Assembly: GCF_009208055.1 (NCBI RefSeq)
Contig: NZ_WFKI01000042.1
Span: 1-21,094 of the forward strand
DNA length: 21,094 bases
Reading direction: 5' to 3'
DNA from: Poseidonibacter ostreae
Lineage (GTDB): Bacteria; Campylobacterota; Campylobacteria; Campylobacterales; Arcobacteraceae
Of the stretch, positions 7,955 through 15,595 are shown one piece after another (position 1 is the stretch's first letter; each line of letters begins with the position of its first letter). Made by a program: the position numbers and the translations under genes. A model generated the notes under the pieces. That model did not search any database. It was given only the letters and a program-made list of their open reading frames with translations, and was not told the origin of the DNA.

Positions 7955-8713
7955 TTAGAAGAGTTCTATTTTATATCCAGTGTTATTTTGATTAGTAATT
8001 AAATCTTTATGTATTTTATTTCTAAGTCTAAATAAAACAGATCTAAATGCCGCATATCCTGCAGGTTCATCCTGCCAAATAGCATATTCTAATTGTTCTT
8101 GAGATACATTATGCCCAGGACTCTTACATAAATATTTTATAATTTTAATCTCTTTTGCAGTTAATTTAACTGGTTCATCTCCATAATATAATATCTCTTT
8201 TTCTTTATCATAAAGGTATCCATATTTTAATTGAATAGTTCTAGATTGTTGTTCAGTATTTAGTTCAAGTTGATGAACTAATGTTTTATTTACATTTTGT
8301 GTTGCATCTAATCTTCTATTTTTTACATTATCTTCAGCTGCTTTGCTTAAAGCTATTTCTATTGCTGCATGCAAATTAGATTTTTTATATGGTTTTAAAA
8401 GATATCCATAAGCTAAAGCTTCAGAAGCTTTTTTTATTGTTTCAACTTCTGAATTTGCTGTTAAAAAAATTACTGGAGTAAAAGGAAGAATGTTTTTTAA
8501 TTCTTTTGCAAGTTCAATACCTGTTGTAGGTCCTTTTAAATAAATATCCATTAATATTAAATCCGGAACTATCCCTTTTTCTAATATCTTCATAGTTTTA
8601 CATTTATTGGGTGCAATACCACAAGGTTCATAACCTAAGTCTTGAAGTGACTCTTTTAAATTTAAAGCTATTATTGATTCATCTTCTACTATTAATATTT
8701 TAACTTTACTCAT
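7955..8713 (-). CDS. Response regulator with receiver and OmpR-like winged-helix DNA-binding domain
   Basis: This 252-residue protein has an N-terminal receiver domain (about 1-120). Its acidic pocket is Glu10/Asp11, the phospho-acceptor Asp56 (LILMDIYLKG), Thr85 (FLTANSE) and Lys107 (LLKPYKK). After a linker of about 45 residues comes a Trans_reg_C winged helix (about 165-252) with the recognition region SVLFRLRNKI. The receiver resembles those that partner HisKA_2 kinases. Its start overlaps the kinase stop by 4 nt (ATGA), so the two are translationally coupled and almost certainly cognate. The pair is divergent from the phenol hydroxylase operon, which makes that operon the likeliest target. 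A TTTGCGA direct repeat in the shared promoter region fits an OmpR-like dimer. The target assignment is inference from position. Confidence 0.9.
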   Translation of the reverse strand: MSKVKILIVEDESIIALNLKESLQDLGYEPCGIAPNKCKTMKILEKGIVPDLILMDIYLKGPTTGIELAKELKNILPFTPVIFLTANSEVETIKKASEALAYGYLLKPYKKSNLHAAIEIALSKAAEDNVKNRRLDATQNVNKTLVHQLELNTEQQSRTIQLKYGYLYDKEKEILYYGDEPVKLTAKEIKIIKYLCKSPGHNVSQEQLEYAIWQDEPAGYAAFRSVLFRLRNKIHKDLITNQNNTGYKIELF

Positions 8714-10005
8714 AAATCTTCCTCTTCTTTTGGAAATACGATATTACATTCTAATCCATTATTATTTATAAACTCTATTGTTGCATCAAGTTGATCTTCT
8801 ACAATTGAATGAATTAATTGCATACCAATTGATTCACTTTTATATAACTCTTTAATATTTTCTAAGCCTTCACCATTATCTCTAATCTTTATATGTATAT
8901 TCTCACCATTTTCTCTCATATGAATACATAAAAGGTTATCTCTATCTTCTTTAAATGCATATTTTAAAGAATTAACACACAATTCATGTAATACCATTCC
9001 AATTTGTATGCATCTGTTTGTTGAAAAAACTAATTTATCAATATGTAATTCAACGTTAAGTTTTGTATTTTGTGAGATATATAACTCTTTTATATCATCA
9101 ATTAATTTTTTTATGTATTCTTGTACATTTATATAAGCTAAGTTCTCTCCTAGATATAAAAACTCATGAACCAACGCCATTGTATTGATTCTACTTTTAC
9201 TTTGTTTTAAAATATATTTTACTTCTTCATCTTGTGCACGTCTAAGTTGCATTGATAATAGTGATGAGATTATTTCCATATTATTTTTAACTCTATGATG
9301 TATCTCTTTTAGTAAAATATTTTTCTCTTCTAAAGATTTTTGTAACTCTTGATTTATTGATGTTATTCTATTTCTATCATTAATTCTTTGTGTCATGTCT
9401 CTTCCAAAAGCACAGATATAATCTACTCCATTATGTTTAAAAGCATGACCTGAAACCTCTACAGGAAATATAGAATTATCTTTTTTCTTTTGTGTAGTTT
9501 CTAATCTCCAATCTTTTGTATTTTTTATATCAATCATTCGTTTTATTGCAGTTTCTCTAGTAAACTGTGGATCCATATCTTCAAGATTCATCTCTAAGAA
9601 TTCTTCTTGTGTATAACCTAACATTTCACAAGCTGCTTCATTTACATAGATAAATTTTGCATCAAGTGTAAACCAATAAATTGCATCAACAGAGTTGTTT
9701 AAAGCAAACTCATAAGGAATTAATCTTTGTTTATCTCTCTCTTTTAAATCATTATAGGACTTATCAATTCTTTTAATAACTTTTTGCATATGATTTAATA
9801 TTATAAAAACTATTAGACCCATTAATATAAAAAATAATAAACCAATAGTTAGCGGTCCTTGTTCGCTTACATTATTGTATTGAAAGAAAACTTTTATAAA
9901 TTTATCTAATGAAAGTATTCCAAAGATACCCGTAAAAAGATAAAAAATAGAAAATTTTACTGGTATATTCTTATTATTAAACAAATGCTTTTTAAACGGA
10001 ATCAT
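8710..10005 (-). CDS. Membrane-anchored PAS sensor histidine kinase, HisKA_2 type
   Basis: This 431-residue kinase has two membrane segments (about 16-37 and 52-71) joined by a loop of only about 14 residues, so it has no real periplasmic sensor domain. A PAS domain follows (about 95-210, ending ICAFGRDMTQRI) and probably senses a cytoplasmic or membrane-dissolved signal. The dimerisation region carries the HisKA_2 signature EIHHRVKNN with the phospho-accepting His at 236, and the ATPase domain has Asn345 in ELCVNSLKYAF and DNGEG at 376-380. HisKA_2 kinases are a separate class from the common HisKA type. The ribosome binding site is AAGGAAAAG. The divergent phenol operon starts 131 bp away. 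Sensing of phenol or a metabolite is a reasonable guess from position only. Confidence 0.9.
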   Translation of the reverse strand: MIPFKKHLFNNKNIPVKFSIFYLFTGIFGILSLDKFIKVFFQYNNVSEQGPLTIGLLFFILMGLIVFIILNHMQKVIKRIDKSYNDLKERDKQRLIPYEFALNNSVDAIYWFTLDAKFIYVNEAACEMLGYTQEEFLEMNLEDMDPQFTRETAIKRMIDIKNTKDWRLETTQKKKDNSIFPVEVSGHAFKHNGVDYICAFGRDMTQRINDRNRITSINQELQKSLEEKNILLKEIHHRVKNNMEIISSLLSMQLRRAQDEEVKYILKQSKSRINTMALVHEFLYLGENLAYINVQEYIKKLIDDIKELYISQNTKLNVELHIDKLVFSTNRCIQIGMVLHELCVNSLKYAFKEDRDNLLCIHMRENGENIHIKIRDNGEGLENIKELYKSESIGMQLIHSIVEDQLDATIEFINNNGLECNIVFPKEEEDL

Positions 10006-10027
10006 ATCTTTTCCTTCTTTTCTTTGT

Positions 10028-10033
10028 ATTCTA
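10028..10033 (-). promoter_or_regulatory. Putative extended -10 box of the two-component operon
   Basis: On the minus strand this reads TGATAGAAT, a TGn-extended -10 box lying 23 nt before the kinase start codon. There is no good -35 hexamer, which is common in Campylobacterota promoters. Confidence 0.35.
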
Positions 10034-10058
10034 TCAAATTTTTTTTTATTTAATTTTT

Positions 10059-10076
10059 TTTGCGAATAATTTGCGA
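10059..10076. promoter_or_regulatory. Putative response-regulator operator: TTTGCGA direct repeat
   Basis: TTTGCGA occurs at 10059-10065 and again at 10070-10076, an exact 11-bp period, in the 131-bp divergent promoter region. OmpR-like winged-helix regulators typically bind two direct half-sites 10-11 bp apart on one DNA face. The repeat covers the place where a -35 box would be for the -10-like TACTAT at 10088-10093, a usual position for an activator that contacts RNA polymerase. It is also one of the few GC-containing elements in an otherwise A/T-only region. Confidence 0.5.
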
Positions 10077-10087
10077 TTTTATTTACA

Positions 10088-10093
10088 TACTAT
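10088..10093 (+). promoter_or_regulatory. Putative -10 box of the phenol hydroxylase operon
   Basis: TACTAT lies 43 nt before the dmpK start codon, giving a leader of roughly 35-40 nt that contains a clear AGGAG ribosome binding site at 10127-10131. No recognisable -35 hexamer is present, consistent with activator dependence. No sigma-54 type -24/-12 (TGGCAC/TTGCA) element is seen. Confidence 0.35.
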
Positions 10094-10136
10094 TTCTTTG
10101 TTTTAGAAACTAAGAGGAATCTTATTAGGAGTTTTT

Positions 10137-10370
10137 ATGTATGAACTAATGCCAGAAGAAAAAAAATTTATACAAATCATGGAAATTAGAGATGATGGAT
10201 TTGTAGAATTTAATTTTGCAATTGCTGAAGCTGCTATGAACGTAGAACTTATTCTACCGTATAAAGCTTTTATCGAGTTCTGTCAAAACAATAGAGTCTC
10301 TTTTTTTACAGAAGAGCAAGATGCTGAAGTGTTAATTGATAATGAAAATTGGCAATTTGGATTAAATTAA
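10137..10370 (+). CDS. dmpK: Phenol hydroxylase P0 assembly subunit (DmpK family)
   Basis: This small 77-residue protein is the first gene of the phenol hydroxylase operon. DmpK/PhK-type P0 proteins are not part of the active enzyme. They bind the hydroxylase and help it gain its di-iron centre in vivo. The family is recognised from the MNVELILPYKAFIEFCQ core, the acidic tail ending ENWQFGLN, and the position just before dmpL. It is somewhat shorter than typical pseudomonad homologues, mainly at the N-terminus. A strong AGGAG ribosome binding site lies 5 nt before the ATG. The next gene starts 15 nt after the stop. Confidence 0.9.
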   Translation: MYELMPEEKKFIQIMEIRDDGFVEFNFAIAEAAMNVELILPYKAFIEFCQNNRVSFFTEEQDAEVLIDNENWQFGLN

Positions 10371-10385
10371 AATTAAGGAAGAAAT

Positions 10386-11378
10386 ATGGAATTAAATATT
10401 GCAAGTGTTGAAATAGAACCCAAAAGACATACTTTTGGAAATGTTGCTAGAAGATTAGGTGAAGATAGACCAGCATCAAGATATGAAGAATCTATGTATG
10501 ATGCACAACCAACTGAAAACTTTCATTACAGACCACAATGGGAACCTGAATTTGAAATTTATGATAAGGCTAGAACAAAAATTAAGATGAATGATTGGTA
10601 TGATCTATTAGATCCTAGAAAATTTCATTATATGACTTATGTATCAACAAGAGCATCTCAAAATGCTGCAAATGTTCAAAGCTTTGATTTTATTGAAAAA
10701 AGATCATTAGTAAACTTTATAAAACAAGAAAATTTGCAAAAAGCTTTTGAATTCTTAACACCATTAAGACATTATGAATATGGTGCAAATATGAATAATC
10801 TAGCAATTGTTGATAGAGTTTATGGAACAGCAATGATGTCAGCTACTATGTTTCATGCTGAAGATAGATTAGGAATGGCACAACATATTACAAAAATGAT
10901 TTTATTACTTGGCAATAATGATGTTAAAAAACTTGACTCAGGTAAAGAAGCTTGGATGAATGATTCTAAATGGCAAGGTCTAAGAAAAGCTGTTGAAGAT
11001 TCTTTAGTTGTAAAAGACCCAATTAGATTATTTGTTAAACAAAATGTAGTTTTTGATGCTTTTGTAATTCCTTTAATGATTAATGAATTCTCAAAAGAGA
11101 TGGCTGCTAATGATGAAATGGTAGTACCAATGCTTAGTGAATTTGTTACTTCATGGTATGAAGAAACAATTAAATGGATAGATAGCGTTGTAAAAGTAAT
11201 GACTAATGAATCAAGTGAAAATAAAGAATTATTAACACAATGGATTAAAGAAGATATTGAGATTATTGAAGTTGCAATGCAACCATTATCAGCATTTTCA
11301 AATAATTCAAGTGAATTATTAGCTTCAACTAAACTTGAATTAATTAACAGATTAAATAAATCTGGAATAACGTTATAA
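10386..11378 (+). CDS. dmpL: Phenol hydroxylase oxygenase beta subunit (P1)
   Basis: At 330 residues this matches the usual length for DmpL. It is the structural subunit paired with DmpN and DmpO in the (alpha-beta-gamma)2 hydroxylase. It has the same four-helix-bundle fold as the catalytic subunit but lacks the Glu/His iron ligands. Family marks include the N-terminal PKRHTFGNVARRLGEDRPASRY, DWYDLLDPRKFHYMTYVSTRA, and RHYEYGANMNNL. The ribosome binding site is AAGGAAG. It is the second gene of a tightly spaced operon, 30 nt before dmpM. Function would be lost without the other subunits, all of which are present here. Confidence 0.95.
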   Translation: MELNIASVEIEPKRHTFGNVARRLGEDRPASRYEESMYDAQPTENFHYRPQWEPEFEIYDKARTKIKMNDWYDLLDPRKFHYMTYVSTRASQNAANVQSFDFIEKRSLVNFIKQENLQKAFEFLTPLRHYEYGANMNNLAIVDRVYGTAMMSATMFHAEDRLGMAQHITKMILLLGNNDVKKLDSGKEAWMNDSKWQGLRKAVEDSLVVKDPIRLFVKQNVVFDAFVIPLMINEFSKEMAANDEMVVPMLSEFVTSWYEETIKWIDSVVKVMTNESSENKELLTQWIKEDIEIIEVAMQPLSAFSNNSSELLASTKLELINRLNKSGITL

Positions 11379-11408
11379 AAATTTAAATTAAATCTAAAAG
11401 GAAATTAA

Positions 11409-11684
11409 ATGTCAGGTAGTATCGCGTTATTATGCCTTCAATCAACAGAAGATGGAAGAGCAATTGCAGAAGCAATAAGAGAAGATAATGAAGGTGTTGT
11501 AATTACAAATAAACCAGCAATGATTCAAATAGAACGAGCTGAAAGAATTGTAGTAAAAGCTTCTACTGTATCGGAGCATTTAGGAAGAGCTTGGGATCCT
11601 GAAGAGTTACAATTAGCACTTATTTCTATTGCAGGTCAAGTTGATGAAACAGATGACGAATTTATCGTTTATTGGAATAATTAA
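11409..11684 (+). CDS. dmpM: Phenol hydroxylase regulatory/effector protein (P2)
   Basis: This 91-residue, cofactor-free effector belongs to the MmoB/DmpM family. Such proteins bind the hydroxylase near the di-iron site and are needed for efficient oxygen activation and coupling to substrate. Length and features match the family: the GSIALLCLQSTEDGRAIAEAI start, the AMIQIERAERIVVKA core, and the acidic C-terminus ending DDEFIVYWNN. AAGGAAAT serves as ribosome binding site. It lies between the beta and alpha hydroxylase genes, the standard Dmp order. Confidence 0.95.
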   Translation: MSGSIALLCLQSTEDGRAIAEAIREDNEGVVITNKPAMIQIERAERIVVKASTVSEHLGRAWDPEELQLALISIAGQVDETDDEFIVYWNN

Positions 11685-11713
11685 TAAATATTTATAAAAT
11701 AAAGGGAGATATT

Positions 11714-13228
11714 ATGAGTGTAAATCAAAGAAAAAAAAGATTAAATAAAAAAGATGCATATAAATATATGACAAGACTTGGTTGGGATCCAACTTATCAA
11801 AAAGAAGAAGATGTTTTTCCATATTTAGAAATGGAAGGATTAAAAATTCACGATTGGGAAGCATGGGAAGATCCATTTAAAATGACTATGGATTCTTACT
11901 GGAAATTACAGGCTGAAAAAGATAAAAAACTTTATTCAATTATTGATGCATTTGCTCAAAATAATGCACAAAAAAATATTTCAGATGCTAGATATGTAAA
12001 TGCACTAAAACTATTTTTAACAGCTGTAACACCACTTGAGTATAAAGTTGTTCAAGGTTTTTCACACGCAGCTCGTGCTTTCAAAGGTGAGGGTGCTTCA
12101 ATTGCTTGTCAAATGCAAGCTATTGATGAGTTAAGACATTACCAAACTCAAGTTCATACTATGAGTCATTATAATAAATATTTTGATGGCTTTAGTGAAC
12201 ATACTACTTTGCGTGATAGAGTTTGGTATTTATCTGTTCCAAAATCTTTTGCTGATGATGCAAGTACAGCTGGACCTTTTGAGTATTTAACAGCTATTTC
12301 ATTCTCTTTTGAGTTTGTATTAACAAGTTTACTTTTTGTGCCTTTTATGAGTGGAGCTGCATACAATGGTGATATGGCAACTGTTACATTTGGATTTTCA
12401 GCACAAAGTGATGAGTCAAGACATATGACACTTGGACTTTCAGCAATTAAATTTATGCTAGAACAAGATGCAGACAATGTACCTATTGTTCAAAAATGGA
12501 TGGATAAATGGCTATGGAGAGGTTATAGAATGTTAGGTCTTGTATCAACAATGATGGATTATATGCTTCCTAACTCTCCCACTTCTTGGTCTGAAGCAGT
12601 TGAATTATATATTGAACAAAACTGTATAGCACTTTATAAAGATTTAGAGAAATATGGAATTAAATTACCAACAGATTTACTAAATACAATTGTTGCTGAA
12701 AAAGGACACGTGTCTCATCAGTTTTGGAATATGTTATATAATCATACAAATGCAATGGCATTGCATATTTGGATGCCAGATGAGCAAAAAATGAATTGGT
12801 TAAGTGAAAAATATCCAGATACTTTTGATAAATATTATAGACCAATGTTTGAAAGATATATAGCTTTACAAGAAAAAGGGGAAAGATATTATTCAGAAAC
12901 ACTACCTCAAATTTGTCAAACTTGTCAAATTCCATTAGGGTTTACAGATATTGAGGGTGGAAATCCACATGTTTATACTCATAAAACATCTGAATATAAT
13001 GGTGAGATTTTCCATACTTGTTCTGATGGATGTAAAGAGATATTTGATGCACAACCTGAAAAATATGTTCAATCTTGGTTACCTCCACATCAAATATTCC
13101 AAGGAAATTGCGGAGGTGCAACTATACCAGAAGTTTTAAAATGGTATAAAATTGAGCATGGACAAGACAATCTAGACTATGTAGGTTCACCTGATGAAGC
13201 TATGTGGAATAAATTAAAAAATAAGTAA
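11714..13228 (+). CDS. dmpN: Phenol hydroxylase oxygenase alpha (catalytic di-iron) subunit (P3)
   Basis: This 504-residue catalytic subunit of the soluble di-iron monooxygenase hydroxylates phenol to catechol. All six expected iron ligands are present: Glu109 (TPLEY), Glu139 and His142 (DELRH), Glu200 (SFSFE), and Glu234 and His237 (DESRH). The C-terminal part carries four cysteines, C401/C404 (CQTC) and C436/C440 (CSDGC), in a YHS-like region that I would expect to bind structural zinc as in known phenol hydroxylases. Long stretches match pseudomonad DmpN, including MSGAAYNGDMATVTFGFSAQ, the KYPDTFDKYYRP region and DYVGSPDE near the end. The ribosome binding site is GGGAG. Base composition matches the rest of the window, so if the gene was acquired by transfer it has been adapted. 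Confidence 0.97.
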   Translation: MSVNQRKKRLNKKDAYKYMTRLGWDPTYQKEEDVFPYLEMEGLKIHDWEAWEDPFKMTMDSYWKLQAEKDKKLYSIIDAFAQNNAQKNISDARYVNALKLFLTAVTPLEYKVVQGFSHAARAFKGEGASIACQMQAIDELRHYQTQVHTMSHYNKYFDGFSEHTTLRDRVWYLSVPKSFADDASTAGPFEYLTAISFSFEFVLTSLLFVPFMSGAAYNGDMATVTFGFSAQSDESRHMTLGLSAIKFMLEQDADNVPIVQKWMDKWLWRGYRMLGLVSTMMDYMLPNSPTSWSEAVELYIEQNCIALYKDLEKYGIKLPTDLLNTIVAEKGHVSHQFWNMLYNHTNAMALHIWMPDEQKMNWLSEKYPDTFDKYYRPMFERYIALQEKGERYYSETLPQICQTCQIPLGFTDIEGGNPHVYTHKTSEYNGEIFHTCSDGCKEIFDAQPEKYVQSWLPPHQIFQGNCGGATIPEVLKWYKIEHGQDNLDYVGSPDEAMWNKLKNK

Positions 13229-13240
13229 AAGGAGAATAAG

Positions 13241-13600
13241 ATGGCAATTCAATCAATTGGAGAATATCCAATCATAATGAAAGATAAAGTAGAAAATTTT
13301 CATGGTAATCAATTAGTATATCTATATTGGTATGGACATAGGGTAGTTAGCTCTCCAAGAGCATTTCCATTACCTCCTGAAATGCCTTTTGGTGCGATAG
13401 TTTCTGATTTAATTCCTATAACATATAAAATTGAACCAGATTTTAAAGATTTAGATTTTGATAAAACAGAAGTTATTTGGGAAATAGATGGAAAAGTTGT
13501 AGTTCCTGATTTTTCAAAAAGTTTAAAAGAAAATGGTGTTGGTCATAAATCTCTTGTTAAATTTATAACACCTTCTTTAACAGGTAAAGTAGGAGCATAA
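13241..13600 (+). CDS. dmpO: Phenol hydroxylase oxygenase gamma subunit (P4)
   Basis: This 119-residue protein is the small third subunit of the hydroxylase and binds the outside of the alpha-beta dimer. Length and motifs fit DmpO: FHGNQLVYLYWYGHRVVSSPRAFPLPPEMPFGA and the C-terminal GVGHKSLVKFITPSL. The start follows an AAGGAG site 12 nt after dmpN. Its end carries GGAG, which serves as the ribosome binding site of dmpP only 3 nt further on, so translational coupling is likely. Confidence 0.95.
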   Translation: MAIQSIGEYPIIMKDKVENFHGNQLVYLYWYGHRVVSSPRAFPLPPEMPFGAIVSDLIPITYKIEPDFKDLDFDKTEVIWEIDGKVVVPDFSKSLKENGVGHKSLVKFITPSLTGKVGA

Positions 13601-13603
13601 ATT

Positions 13604-14662
13604 ATGGCTTGTAAATTAGAAATAGAACCAACAGGTGATATAGTAGATATTCAAGAAGGTCAAACTCTTCTTGATGCTGCCTTAAGACAAGGTGTTTACC
13701 TTCCTCATGCATGTAATCATGGTCTTTGTGGAACTTGTAAAGTTGAGGTTTTAGAAGGAGAAGTAGACTTAGGTGATGCTTCACCTTTTGCTTTAATGGA
13801 GAGTGAAAGAGATGATGGTTTTTGTTTAGCATGTACTGCAACTGCCGATGAAGATGTAGTAATTGAAGCTGAGATTGATGTTGATGTTGATGCAAGATCA
13901 ATTCCTATAAAAGATATTATGGGTACAGTTGTAAAAAGAGAAATGCTAACACCTAGAATTTTAGGTCTTTGGATTGAACTTGATGAAGAAATTGATTTCC
14001 AAGCAGGACAATATATAAATTATCATGTTCCAGGATTTGATGAACCACGTGCATTTTCACTAGCTAATCAGCCAAGTACAGGAAAAGTTATTGAATTAAA
14101 TATTGGTATTATTCCAGATGGAGAAGCAACTCCTTGGATTCATAATAATGTAAAAGTTGGAGATAGAAGAAAAATCACAGGACCTTTTGGAAGATTCTTT
14201 GTAAAAAGAAGTGCCCAAAAACCAATGATATTTTTTGCTGGTGGATCAGGACTTTCAAGCCCAAAATCAATGATTCTAGATGAATTAGAAAATGGATGTA
14301 CTCAAGATATTACTCTTTTTCATGGTGCTAGAAATGAAGAAGAATTATATTATGCAGATATGTTTAGAGGTTTAGAAAGTAAACATGAAAACTTTAGATA
14401 TATTCCTGTGCTATCTGATAATAAAAATGAAAACTGGACAGGTGAAATAGGTTTTACAAATGATGTTGCTAAAAAAATATACGATAATCAATTTGCAGGA
14501 AATAAAGCTTATCTTTGTGGACCTCCTATGATGAGTGATGCTTGTATAACAGCACTTATGCAAGGAAGACTATTTGAAAAAGATATTCATACAGAAAAAT
14601 TCTTTTCAAGAGCTGATTTATATAAAGAAGAAGTGAAAAGTCCTTTATTTAAATCAATATAA
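13604..14662 (+). CDS. dmpP: Phenol hydroxylase NADH reductase, [2Fe-2S]/FAD (P5)
   Basis: This 352-residue reductase passes electrons from NADH through FAD and a plant-type [2Fe-2S] cluster to the DmpLNO hydroxylase. The N-terminal ferredoxin domain (about 1-92) has cluster ligands C37, C42, C45 and C77, giving C-x4-C-x2-C-x31-C. The FAD domain (about 102-200) has RAFSLAN (149-155). The NAD domain (about 205-335) has the GGSGLSSPKSMI loop (213-224) and YLCGPPMM, with the family's EKFF near the end. Length is typical. It completes the enzyme set, so the operon is intact for phenol or cresol hydroxylation. Confidence 0.97.
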   Translation: MACKLEIEPTGDIVDIQEGQTLLDAALRQGVYLPHACNHGLCGTCKVEVLEGEVDLGDASPFALMESERDDGFCLACTATADEDVVIEAEIDVDVDARSIPIKDIMGTVVKREMLTPRILGLWIELDEEIDFQAGQYINYHVPGFDEPRAFSLANQPSTGKVIELNIGIIPDGEATPWIHNNVKVGDRRKITGPFGRFFVKRSAQKPMIFFAGGSGLSSPKSMILDELENGCTQDITLFHGARNEEELYYADMFRGLESKHENFRYIPVLSDNKNENWTGEIGFTNDVAKKIYDNQFAGNKAYLCGPPMMSDACITALMQGRLFEKDIHTEKFFSRADLYKEEVKSPLFKSI

Positions 14663-14694
14663 AACAGATATATATTAAATAATTAAGGAAAAAG

Positions 14695-15516
14695 ATGTCA
14701 AATCCAGAAATAGCAAAAAAAATCAAAACAGGAAGTTTCAATACAAATTATCATGATATAGGTGAAGGTGAGCCAATTATGTTTATACATGGTTCAGGTC
14801 CTGGTGTTTCAGCTTTTGCAAATTGGAGATTATGTATGCCTAGTATTTCAGAAAAGTTTAGAGTTATTGCACCTGATATGGTAGGCTTTGGTTATTCTGA
14901 TAGACCTAAAAATATGGTTTATAGTATGGATATTTGGGTTCAACAAACAATAGATTTAATGGATGCTTTAGAAATAGAAAGAATAAATCTTGTTGGTAAT
15001 TCTTTTGGAGGAGCACTTGCTCTTTCTTTATCAATAAAATATCCAGAAAGATTTAATAAAATTGTTTTAATGGGTGCAGCAGGTGTTGATTTTGATTTAA
15101 CTTATGGTTTAGATAAAGTCTGGGGATATACTCCAAGTATTGAAAATATGAAGGAATTACTTGATATTTTTGCATACAATAGAGAATTAGTAAGTGATGA
15201 TTTAGCCAAACTAAGATACGAAGCAAGTGTTCGTCCAGGTTTTCAAGAATCATTTTCTTCGATGTTTCCAACTCCAAGACAAAATGGTATTGATTTATTA
15301 TCAAGTGATGAGAATGATATAAAAAATATTAAGCATGATACTTTAATTGTTCATGGAAGAGAAGATAAAGTTATCCCTCTTCAAAATTCTATTAAATTAA
15401 ATCAATTAATAAAAAAATCGCAACTTCATATTTTTGGAGAATGTGGTCATTGGACACAAATTGAGCATAATAAAAGATTTAATAAACTTTTAGTAGACTT
15501 TTTTTCTGAAGAATAA
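14695..15516 (+). CDS. dmpD: 2-hydroxymuconate-semialdehyde hydrolase, meta-cleavage alpha/beta hydrolase
   Basis: This 273-residue alpha/beta hydrolase is of the DmpD/XylF/TodF type, which hydrolyses 2-hydroxymuconic semialdehyde or methylated analogues to 2-hydroxypentadienoate plus formate or acetate. The oxyanion loop is HGSGPG (32-37) and the catalytic triad is Ser103 (GNSFGG), Asp224 (GREDKVIP) and His252 (GHWTQIEH). Other family stretches are ANWRLCMP, APDMVGFGYSDRP and VRPGFQESF. It follows dmpP by 32 nt with its own AAGGAA site and is probably in the same transcript. Its substrate is the product of catechol 2,3-dioxygenase, which is not encoded in this window. A hydrolase with a different ring-cleavage substrate (biphenyl or cumate type) is less likely given the match to DmpD. 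Confidence 0.92.
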   Translation: MSNPEIAKKIKTGSFNTNYHDIGEGEPIMFIHGSGPGVSAFANWRLCMPSISEKFRVIAPDMVGFGYSDRPKNMVYSMDIWVQQTIDLMDALEIERINLVGNSFGGALALSLSIKYPERFNKIVLMGAAGVDFDLTYGLDKVWGYTPSIENMKELLDIFAYNRELVSDDLAKLRYEASVRPGFQESFSSMFPTPRQNGIDLLSSDENDIKNIKHDTLIVHGREDKVIPLQNSIKLNQLIKKSQLHIFGECGHWTQIEHNKRFNKLLVDFFSEE

Positions 15517-15595
15517 ATTGATTCACTTCTTTATCAATGACTAATAAACAACTTTAGATACTTAGAATATTTACATTTATTAGAAAGGAAATGTT

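Noticed and set aside
10006..10136. Sigma-54 promoter for the phenol operon
   Set aside because: I looked for a TGGCAC-N5-TTGCA type element on the plus strand and found none. The region is nearly all A/T apart from the TTTGCGA repeat.
13870..13895. GATGTT short tandem repeat
   Set aside because: It encodes the acidic linker EIDVDVDA after the ferredoxin domain of dmpP and is explained by coding.
13602..13901. 99-codon minus-strand open frame opposite dmpP
   Set aside because: Histidine/leucine/glutamine-rich shadow of the dmpP coding strand with no ribosome binding site.
15517..15538. Terminator after dmpD (ATTGAT/ATCAAT hairpin)
   Set aside because: Only a 6-bp AT-rich stem with no T-run. 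Too weak to separate the permease gene from the operon.
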